The position numbers and the translations under genes are program-made. A DNA stretch of 20,057 nucleotides. Source: JAIVGV01 sp035295985 (lineage in GTDB: Bacteria > Acidobacteriota > Blastocatellia > Pyrinomonadales > Pyrinomonadaceae). Each line of letters opens with the position of its first letter. Positions within the stretch are counted from its first letter, which is position 1. The notes under the pieces were generated by a model that saw only the letters and a list, made by a program, of their open reading frames with translations, did no database searches and had not been told where the DNA came from. Location of the stretch: positions 1 through 20,057 of the forward strand of contig DATHBT010000008.1 of assembly GCA_035295985.1 (NCBI GenBank). The letters run 5' to 3'. Positions 7,155-13,315 of this stretch are shown here, piece by piece.

Positions 7155-8684
7155 TCATTCCTCTCGCAAACTGCTGTGCCCACTCATCAGGATGTAGTAA
7201 ACCACGAAGCCGATGCCGAAGGTGACGAACCAGGCGTAGGTGTAGAGCGTGTCGGAGAGCGCCGGGTCGTCAACCTGCCCCGTGAAATTGGGCGTCGTTG
7301 CGGCGCGCAGGAAGCCGGGCACGACGGGCGCGACGGCCGCGAGCATGGCGATGATCGCGCGCCAGTTGAAGCCGTTCGAGTACGAGTAGCGCCCGCCGGG
7401 GCGGAAGAGGTCGGCGAGGTCGAGCCGCTGGCGGCGCAGCACCCAGTAGTCGCAAATCATCACGCCGCCGATGGCGCCCATCAAACCCGAATAGCCGACG
7501 AGCCACGTGAAGATGTACGCGCCCATCGAGGACATCAGCTTCCACGGCATCATCAGGATGCCGATGACGGCTGTGATCAGCCCGCCCGTCACGTAGGATA
7601 TGAGCCGCGGGTTGAGGTTCGAGAAATCGTTCGACGGCGAGACGACGTTGGCGGCCATGTTCGTCGTCAACTGAGCCGCGAAGATGACTGCCGTGGCGAA
7701 GAGGATGACGGCGACGCCGTCGAACCGCTGCATCAGATCGACGGGGTTCGGGATGGCCTGCCCGTAGATGAGCACGGTCGCGCTCGTAACCGCGACGCCG
7801 ATGAAGGCGAAGGCCGTCATCGTGAGCGGAAGGCCGAGCGCCTGGCCCAGCATCTGCGAGCGTTGCGAGCGGGCGTAGCGTGTGAAGTCCGGGATGTTGA
7901 GCGAGAGCGTGGCCCAGTAGCCGACGGAGGCGGTGAGCGCGCCCGGAAAGATCGTCCAGAAGTTCTGGTGCTGCTTTTGCAGCCGGGAGGATTCCGAGAG
8001 CACGTGACCGAGGCCGCCCGCGCGCCACGCGGCCCAAACGAGCAGGATGATCCCACCGGCGAGCAGCAGCGGGGCCGCCCACGACTCAAGATATTTGATG
8101 CCCTCGATGCCCTTCACGATAATGAAGACCTGTATGCCCCAGAAGAGCAGGAACGCGAGCCACGTGTGCGCCGTTACGCCGAACAACTCCGCGCCGCCGA
8201 AGAGCGTCGCCCACCCGCCCCAGACGCGCGCCAGCAGCGCGTCAATCGCAGTCCCGCCGATCCACGTCTGGATGCCGAACCAGCCGCAGGCGACGACGGC
8301 GCGCGCCAGCGCCGGCACGTTCGCGCCGCGCGTGCCGAAAGAGGCGCGGCAGAGGACGGGGAACGAGACGCCGTACTTCGTGCCGGCGTGGGCGTTCAGG
8401 ATCATCGGGATGAGGACGACGGTGTTGCCCAGAAGGATCGTCACCATCGCCTGCCACCAGTTCATCCCCGCCTCGATGAAGCCGCCGGCCAGCGTGTAGG
8501 TCGTGATGACGACGCTCATCCCGATCCACAGCGCCGCGATGTTCCAAGTCGTCCAGGTGCGCTCGCGGATCGTCGTCGGCGCGAGGTCGCGGTTCCACAG
8601 GGGGCTCCCCGACACGTCCTCGCGCAGCTCCTCGAAGTCGCGCTGCGTGACGGCGATGTCGGACTCGGCGGCTTCAGTCGTCAT
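7155..8684 (-). CDS. NCS1-family nucleobase/hydantoin:cation symporter
   Basis: The 509-residue, roughly 12-helix inner-membrane carrier belongs to the nucleobase-cation-symport-1 family, whose structural model is the hydantoin carrier Mhp1. Family signatures are LWNRDLAPT (29-37), TWTTWNIAALWIGMSV, NAHAGTKYGVSFPVLCRASFG, and GYWATLSLNIPDFTR. Residues that line the substrate site in Mhp1 appear conserved: W135 and Q139 in GWFGIQTWIGG, W257 in GYWATLSLN, and N342 in TTNMAANVVSPSNDF. This predicts uptake of a flat five- or six-membered cyclic amide such as uracil, thymine, dihydropyrimidine, hydantoin or allantoin. Clustering with preTA and dihydropyrimidinase favours a pyrimidine. The ATG has only a weak AAGG very close by. 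It follows the lipoprotein gene by 44 bases. Confidence 0.93.
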   Translation of the reverse strand: MTTEAAESDIAVTQRDFEELREDVSGSPLWNRDLAPTTIRERTWTTWNIAALWIGMSVVITTYTLAGGFIEAGMNWWQAMVTILLGNTVVLIPMILNAHAGTKYGVSFPVLCRASFGTRGANVPALARAVVACGWFGIQTWIGGTAIDALLARVWGGWATLFGGAELFGVTAHTWLAFLLFWGIQVFIIVKGIEGIKYLESWAAPLLLAGGIILLVWAAWRAGGLGHVLSESSRLQKQHQNFWTIFPGALTASVGYWATLSLNIPDFTRYARSQRSQMLGQALGLPLTMTAFAFIGVAVTSATVLIYGQAIPNPVDLMQRFDGVAVILFATAVIFAAQLTTNMAANVVSPSNDFSNLNPRLISYVTGGLITAVIGILMMPWKLMSSMGAYIFTWLVGYSGLMGAIGGVMICDYWVLRRQRLDLADLFRPGGRYSYSNGFNWRAIIAMLAAVAPVVPGFLRAATTPNFTGQVDDPALSDTLYTYAWFVTFGIGFVVYYILMSGHSSLREE

Positions 8685-8728
8685 AACCTTGGCGGGGCGC
8701 GGGAGAATAATCTCGCCGGTTCACAGTA

Positions 8729-9448
8729 TCAATTGCCGGGCGCTTCGATCTTGATGTCGGCGTTGTAGTCGGAGATGGTGACGACGGTCTGGGTCTTCTT
8801 CCCGTCGAGTTCGCCCTCGGTCTCGGTCTTGCGCGGGAGCCCGTCGGCCGCCGAGAGCCACGTCTTGGAGGTGGCCTTCATCTTCATGCCGAGCGGGTTG
8901 GTCTGCGTGTACTCGTACACGAGCATCGGTTCGCCGCCGAGCGTGTCGCGCCCGGCGAACTTGATGTCGGTGGTCTTCCGCAGTTCGTCGAGCATTTTGG
9001 GGTCGCGGAATCCCCTGATCAACGCGCCGGCGTCAACGGGCGTCTTCACCCAGCGCCCGCCCGGCCCCTTGATGTAAGTCGCTCCCCCGACGACGAGATA
9101 CTCCAGCTTGACGTTCTGCCCGCCGGTCTTCGCCTCAACGACCATGCGGTAGCGGTCGGGGGCAACGTATTCGACGACCGAAGTGCTGCTCGTGCCGTCG
9201 CCCGCAGTTGAGTCGATGTGGGCGCGGAAAGACCTGGCGTCGAGCTGCGAGCGCATCGCTTTGGACATCACGTCGAGCGGGTTCTCGTCAGGCGAGATCG
9301 CCGCCGCCGCGCCGCCGCCGCTCACGGTGCCGCCGCCCGCGGCGGGCGCGCTGCTTCCATTTTCGTTGCCGGAGCGTGACGAACACGCCAACGCCGCCAG
9401 CAGCAGGGCGCAAAGCAGGGCAGTTAAGGCGCTAAACTTTAGGCGCAT
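8729..9448 (-). CDS. LolA-like lipoprotein, function unknown
   Basis: The 239-residue product starts with a lipoprotein signal peptide: MRLKFSALTA, a Leu/Ala core, and a probable lipidated Cys at 22 (ALAC, a slightly irregular lipobox). A Gly/Ser/Ala-rich linker follows at about 23-52. The rest looks like the LolA/LppX half-barrel fold: DVMSKAMRSQLDARSFRAHI, VEYVAPDRYRMVVE, YLVVGGATYIKGPGGRWVK, a short helical stretch, and a final YTQTNPLG...KTWLSAADGLPRKTETEG strand set. Such proteins bind lipids or hydrophobic ligands in the periplasm or are structural; the ligand here is unknown. It lies 57 bases after dihydropyrimidinase and 44 before the permease, so it is embedded in the catabolic series. 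There is no obvious metabolic reason for that, unless it helps capture substrate or is a passenger. Confidence 0.82.
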   Translation of the reverse strand: MRLKFSALTALLCALLLAALACSSRSGNENGSSAPAAGGGTVSGGGAAAAISPDENPLDVMSKAMRSQLDARSFRAHIDSTAGDGTSSTSVVEYVAPDRYRMVVEAKTGGQNVKLEYLVVGGATYIKGPGGRWVKTPVDAGALIRGFRDPKMLDELRKTTDIKFAGRDTLGGEPMLVYEYTQTNPLGMKMKATSKTWLSAADGLPRKTETEGELDGKKTQTVVTISDYNADIKIEAPGN

Positions 9449-9505
9449 GTAGTCGTACCTTTCACGGGGCGTTGTCGGAGGCCGGTGTGTCGGAGGCGTC
9501 GTGCT

Positions 9506-10885
9506 TTATATCGCCACGCAAGTGCCGCGCTTCAAAAACTGACCCGCGCCGTCCCGGCCTTTGAACTCGCCGTTTTCGATAACAACCTGGCCTCGCGAGA
9601 GGACGGTCTCGACCGCGCCGCGCACCTTGCGCCCCTCGTAGGCTGAGTAGTCCACGTTCATGTGGTGCGTCTTCGCCGAGATGGTCTGTTCACGTTCGGG
9701 GTCGAAGATGACGATGTCCGCGTCCGAGCCGACGGCGATTGTGCCCTTCCTGGGGAAGAGGCCGAACATCTTGGCGGCGGCGGTCGAGGTCAACTCAACG
9801 AAGCGGTTGAGCGAGACGCGGTTCTGCGCGACGCCGCCGTCGTAGATGAGCGACATTCGGTGCTCGACGCCGGGCGCGCCGTTCGGGATTTTCGAGAAGT
9901 CGTCGCGGCCCAGCTCCTTCTGCTCCTTCATGCAGAACGGGCAGTGGTCGGTCGAGATCACTTGCAGGTCGTCCGTCCGCAAGCCCTTCCACAGCTCGTC
10001 CTGATTCCACTTCTCGCGCAAGGGGGGCGTCATCACGTACTTCGCGCCCTCGAAACCCTCGCCGTAATCGTCGATTGAAAGGAACAGGTACTGCGGGCAC
10101 GTCTCGGCGAAGGCGGGCAGCCCGCGGTCGCGCGCCTCGCGCACCTGATCGAGCGCGTCGGCGCAGCTCAGGTGGACAATGTACACGGGCGACTCGGCCA
10201 TCTCCGCAATCGCGATGGCGCGGTGGACGCCCTCGGCCTCGGCGCGGGTGGGGCGCGTGAGCGCGTGATACTTCGGCGCGGTGCGGCCTTCCGCGAGCGC
10301 CCGCTTGATGATCTCGTTGATGACGACGCCGTTCTCGGCGTGCATGCAGATGAGGCCGCCGCGCTCGCCCGCCGCCGACATCGCGCGGAAGATCGTCGCG
10401 TCGTCAGCGAGGAAGACGCCGGGGTAGGCCATGAACAGCTTGAAGCTGGTGACTCCCTCGTCCATGCAGCGGTGCAGTTCCGGGATGCGCTCGTCTTCGA
10501 GGTCGGTCACGATCAGGTGGAAGCCGTAATCAATCGCGCACTTGCCCTCGGCCTTCGCGTGCCACGTGTCCAACCCCTCGCGCAGCGCCTGCCCCTTGTA
10601 CTGCACGGCGAAGTCAATGATCGTCGTCGTCCCGCCGTGCGCGGCGGCGATTGTGCCGGTGCGGAAGTCGTCCGACGACTGCGTCCCGCCGAACGGCAGC
10701 TCCATGTGCGTGTGCGGGTCGATGCCGCCCGGAATGACGAGCTTGCCCGCCGCGTCAATCACTTTGTCGGCTTCGATGTCGAGCCGCGCGCCGATGGTCG
10801 AGACCTCCTCGCCCTCGATCAGCACGTCGGCCCTGTAATCATCAACGGCGGTGACGACGCGGCCGTTACGAATCATTGTTCTCAT
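9506..10885 (-). CDS. hydA: Dihydropyrimidinase (D-hydantoinase)
   Basis: The 459-residue cytoplasmic amidohydrolase opens the ring of dihydrouracil or dihydrothymine to the N-carbamoyl beta-amino acid, the second step of reductive pyrimidine catabolism. The binuclear metal site is complete: H58 and H60 in GGIDPHTHMELPF, carboxylated lysine K149 in TSFKLFMAYPG, H182 in ICMHAENG, H238 in YIVHLSCADA, and D313 in ISTDHCPF. Y154 in the MAYPG loop fits the substrate-contacting Tyr. Length and motifs match dihydropyrimidinases better than allantoinases or dihydroorotases. GAGG lies seven bases before the ATG at 10885; a second ATG three codons in is less well placed. It is preceded by a 69-base AT-rich gap that may hold its own promoter, although I see no convincing hexamer pair. 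Confidence 0.96.
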   Translation of the reverse strand: MRTMIRNGRVVTAVDDYRADVLIEGEEVSTIGARLDIEADKVIDAAGKLVIPGGIDPHTHMELPFGGTQSSDDFRTGTIAAAHGGTTTIIDFAVQYKGQALREGLDTWHAKAEGKCAIDYGFHLIVTDLEDERIPELHRCMDEGVTSFKLFMAYPGVFLADDATIFRAMSAAGERGGLICMHAENGVVINEIIKRALAEGRTAPKYHALTRPTRAEAEGVHRAIAIAEMAESPVYIVHLSCADALDQVREARDRGLPAFAETCPQYLFLSIDDYGEGFEGAKYVMTPPLREKWNQDELWKGLRTDDLQVISTDHCPFCMKEQKELGRDDFSKIPNGAPGVEHRMSLIYDGGVAQNRVSLNRFVELTSTAAAKMFGLFPRKGTIAVGSDADIVIFDPEREQTISAKTHHMNVDYSAYEGRKVRGAVETVLSRGQVVIENGEFKGRDGAGQFLKRGTCVAI

Positions 10886-10954
10886 GAAGTTGCCTCGATC
10901 AAATTAGGATCATTGAACTGCTCTATTCTGTTAAGTCATTTTTGAGGAAACTTC

Positions 10955-11524
10955 TCAGCTTCTAGACTTCAGCCGATCTATTTTCTCTGCGATGTTCTTC
11001 AGTTCTTTTACTAGCGGTTCGGATTTGATGACTGATTGGGCATATTGTCGGAGATCAATGATTGTTTCCTCTTTGATTTGCTTGTCACCATAAAAATACT
11101 CGGTAGAAACCTTAAAAACTGTAGGTGTAATCTCCGGGTCGGCTTCTTGTGCGAGGACGACAAATCCTTGTGCTAGGGGAAATTCTAACTCTGCCCCTGG
11201 GGTTAGGCTTGCCATCTCTTCACGAAAAGCAACAAAGTTAGCTAAATTTCTGTCTTCACGTTTCTCGCCGAATTGATAGAAATTGCGATCCAAGCTTAAC
11301 CTCAATTTATTTGCAGGTGTTCTACCTGTGTTCGCTATTCTTAACATTAAAACGGGGCCACCAAGTCCGAATGAGACGTTGACGATTACGTATGGTCTTA
11401 TAAGAACATCCATTTGCTCGCGCATTACCGCAATGGTCTGCTTGTTCGCATTTAGAATTTTGAAAGTAATCCAAGCATATACCCCTGTTAGGACTACCAA
11501 TAGCGCGGTTAAGAATTCAATCAT
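10955..11524 (-). CDS. Membrane-anchored protein of unknown function, AT-rich
   Basis: The product has 189 residues from the ATG at 11524; an overlapping GTG three bases earlier is possible. Residues 1-22 form one hydrophobic helix (IEFLTALLVVLTGVYAWITF), followed by a short coiled stretch to about 42. A probable beta-sandwich follows (RPYVIVNVSFG, LMLRIANTGRTPANKLRLSL, PGAELEFPLAQGF, FKVSTEYFYGDKQIKEETIIDL). The C-terminal helix is Lys/Glu-rich. I recognise it only as a widespread uncharacterised membrane-anchored type. Base composition is strikingly different: three 60-base rows counted by hand inside it give about 39% GC, against about 63% for a row in the next gene. This suggests recent acquisition. 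It interrupts an otherwise coherent pathway order between aminotransferase and dihydropyrimidinase. No good Shine-Dalgarno is visible. Confidence 0.75.
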   Translation of the reverse strand: MIEFLTALLVVLTGVYAWITFKILNANKQTIAVMREQMDVLIRPYVIVNVSFGLGGPVLMLRIANTGRTPANKLRLSLDRNFYQFGEKREDRNLANFVAFREEMASLTPGAELEFPLAQGFVVLAQEADPEITPTVFKVSTEYFYGDKQIKEETIIDLRQYAQSVIKSEPLVKELKNIAEKIDRLKSRS

Positions 11525-11611
11525 CACGTGGCTTTCTTATATGAGTAAGATATGACAACACATTAAGGATATGTTACCCATTCTGCTCCTTGCGAAAATG
11601 AGCGGCTGTCC

Positions 11612-11680
11612 ATGCGGATCATTTGCGGTAGAATCCGTCTTTGCCGATGAAGACGCCGCACCACTTCTTCTCCTCAAAGA
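11612..11680 (-). pseudogene. Degraded fragment of a class-III aminotransferase 3' end
   Basis: Read on the minus strand, this stretch gives VFEEKKWCGVFIGKDGFYRK and then a stop. This is clearly related to VFEETRRRGVLIGKGGLYGN in the intact aminotransferase upstream. A hand alignment of the DNA against about 12056-12125 gives 52 matches in 69 aligned positions with one single-base gap. The gap breaks the frame just where homology continues as MIRM against VIRT. It is thus a frameshifted relic of some 20-30 codons. It lies between the YgiT-type gene and the AT-rich membrane-protein gene. At about 75% identity it is either an old partial duplication or the remains of a paralogous aminotransferase gene replaced by other DNA. 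Confidence 0.65.
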
Positions 11681-11700
11681 CTTGGGGGTTAGCATAGGAG

Positions 11701-11949
11701 CTATGCGAACGACGCTACTAAAACTGTGCGGTCGCCGCGCGCTTCCGCGTAGCTGATCTCGCCGGTTAGGGCCTCGTTCGCCAACCCCTGAACGTCGCGC
11801 GCCGTGTCTTCATCGAGATAAGGCTCGCCGCAGTTGGCGCAGACCTGTGCAGGGATGTCCATCACGAGCAAGATGGCGTTGCCACGCACGATGGGGAGGA
11901 TGGTCGTGCCGTCCTTCATGCCGGCGTGTTTACAGATTAGGCACTTCAT
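11701..11949 (-). CDS. YgiT-type zinc-finger protein (MqsA N-terminal-like), orphan antitoxin candidate
   Basis: The 82-residue product has the YgiT-type zinc-finger pattern: a first C-x2-C pair (KCLICKH), a strand pair GTTILPIVRGNAILLVMDIPA, and a second C-x2-C pair (QVCANCGEPYLDEDTARDV). In E. coli this domain is the toxin-binding, zinc-carrying half of the MqsA antitoxin; many short stand-alone versions accompany MqsR- or DUF4258-type toxins. No toxin gene is adjacent and no helix-turn-helix domain follows, so it is an orphan here. The ATG at 11949 is preferred because AAGGTG lies six bases upstream and overlaps the TAA of the aminotransferase gene (11960-11962), which suggests translational coupling. 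A GTG three codons earlier is possible. The stop codon sits in a small GCATAG/CTATGC hairpin (11692-11706). Confidence 0.82.
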   Translation of the reverse strand: MKCLICKHAGMKDGTTILPIVRGNAILLVMDIPAQVCANCGEPYLDEDTARDVQGLANEALTGEISYAEARGDRTVLVASFA

Positions 11950-11959
11950 GTAATTCACC

Positions 11960-13270
11960 TTACGCAGCCGCCGTCATAAATGCCCCGTCCAGAGCTTGGA
12001 TCAGTTCATCAACATAATCCTTCGTTGAGTTGAGCATCATGCCGGTGCGGATGACGTTGCCGTAGAGGCCGCCCTTGCCGATGAGGACGCCGCGGCGGCG
12101 GGTCTCCTCGAAGACGCGCAGCACCGCCTGCGGGTGCGGCTCCTTAGTCTCGCGATCCTTGACGAGTTCGAGGCCCTGCATGAGGCCGAGGCCGCGCACG
12201 TCGCCGATGACGGGGTGTTTGTCCTTGAGTTCGTCGAGGCGCTGGCGCAGGTACGCGCCGACTTCCGATGCGTTGCGCCGTAAGTCTTCCTCTTCGATGA
12301 CGCTGATGACGGCGAGCGTGGTGGCGCAGGCGACGGGGTTGCCGCCGAAGGTCGAGAAGGTGAGGCCGGGGTACTTGTTGGCGACCTCCTCGGTGGCGAT
12401 GGTCATGCCGACGGGGAAGCCGTTGGCCGCGCCCTTCGCCGACGTGATGATGTCGGGTTCCACGTCCCAGTGCTCGATGCCCCACCACTTGTCGCCCGTG
12501 CGGCCCCACGCCGTCTGCACCTCGTCGGCGATGAAGAGGCCGCCGTGCTCGCGGGCGATCTCGGCCGCGCGCTCGAAGTAGCCGGCGGGCGGGACGATGA
12601 AGCCGCCGACGCCGAGGATCGGCTCGGCCATGAAGGCGGCGATCTCGCCGGTCGTCGTAGTCTCGATCACTTCCTTGATGTCTTCGGCGCAGGCGAGGCC
12701 GCAGTCCGGGTAAGAGAGTTTGAGCGGGCAGCGGTAGCAGTAGGGCGCGCGGGCGTGGACGATGCCGGCGACCTGCGCGGGCAGCGGACGCCACGTCGAA
12801 TGGCCCATCGCGGAGAGGGCGGTCGCGGAGCGGCCCGAATAGCTGTGGCGCAGCACGACGATCTCGTGGCGGCCCGTGAAGGTCTTGGCGGCGTGGATCG
12901 CGGTGTCGTCGGCCTCCGTGCCGCTGTTGGTGAAGAAGGATTTTTTAAGTTTCGGAGGCGTGATCTGGTAGAGCTTTTCGGCGAGGTCGCTTTGCGGCTT
13001 GTTGCAGTAGAGCGTTGAGGTGTGCTGGATGGTCTGCGCCTGCTCGATGAGCGCGGCGTTGACCTTCGGGTTGCAGTGGCCGACGCTGACGGTCAGCACG
13101 CCGCCGAAGCAGTCGAGGTACTTGTTGCCCTGATCGTCCCAGACGTGGAAGCCCTCGCCTTTAACGAGCGCGATGGGTTCCTGGTAGTAGTTCGCGACCG
13201 CGGGGAAGACGAACTCCTTGTGCTTGCGAACCGTCTCGGACTGCGTCTGCTTTTGCTCAGCCGTGCTCAT
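11960..13270 (-). CDS. Class-III PLP aminotransferase, AGXT2/PYD4-like (beta-alanine transaminase candidate)
   Basis: The 436-residue product is a fold-type I, class-III pyridoxal-phosphate aminotransferase. PLP-site features are all present: SGTEADD (116-122) phosphate-binding loop, the acidic residue D249 in FIADEVQTAWGRTG that contacts the pyridine nitrogen, and Schiff-base lysine K279 in ITSAKGAANGFPVG. The CYRCPLKLSYPDCGLACAED insert (178-197) is typical of the alanine-glyoxylate aminotransferase 2-like branch, whose members use beta-alanine or beta-aminoisobutyrate as amino donors. In this cluster the predicted reaction is beta-alanine plus a keto acid to malonate semialdehyde, or the methyl analogue from thymine. 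GGAG lies eight bases before the ATG. It follows the VWFA-related gene by 45 bases and is apparently coupled to the zinc-finger gene after it. GABA or other omega-amino acids are alternative substrates. Confidence 0.93.
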   Translation of the reverse strand: MSTAEQKQTQSETVRKHKEFVFPAVANYYQEPIALVKGEGFHVWDDQGNKYLDCFGGVLTVSVGHCNPKVNAALIEQAQTIQHTSTLYCNKPQSDLAEKLYQITPPKLKKSFFTNSGTEADDTAIHAAKTFTGRHEIVVLRHSYSGRSATALSAMGHSTWRPLPAQVAGIVHARAPYCYRCPLKLSYPDCGLACAEDIKEVIETTTTGEIAAFMAEPILGVGGFIVPPAGYFERAAEIAREHGGLFIADEVQTAWGRTGDKWWGIEHWDVEPDIITSAKGAANGFPVGMTIATEEVANKYPGLTFSTFGGNPVACATTLAVISVIEEEDLRRNASEVGAYLRQRLDELKDKHPVIGDVRGLGLMQGLELVKDRETKEPHPQAVLRVFEETRRRGVLIGKGGLYGNVIRTGMMLNSTKDYVDELIQALDGAFMTAAA

Positions 13271-13315
13271 CTCTGATTCTCCGTGTGGGTCGGCCGCCGG
13301 TCGCCGGCCGCCGCC

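Noticed and set aside
7140..8768. A 542-codon open frame on the + strand across the permease gene
   Set aside because: It lies opposite the NCS1 carrier and has a highly charged, low-complexity translation with no recognisable domain.
11571..11756. A 61-codon + strand frame in the gap after the AT-rich gene
   Set aside because: It reads antisense through the aminotransferase relic and into the zinc-finger gene; it has no ribosome site and no recognisable motif.
13285..13315. GC-rich GGCCGCCGG-type stem between aminotransferase and VWFA-related genes
   Set aside because: The arms are only about five bases and there is no T-run, so it does not support a terminator.
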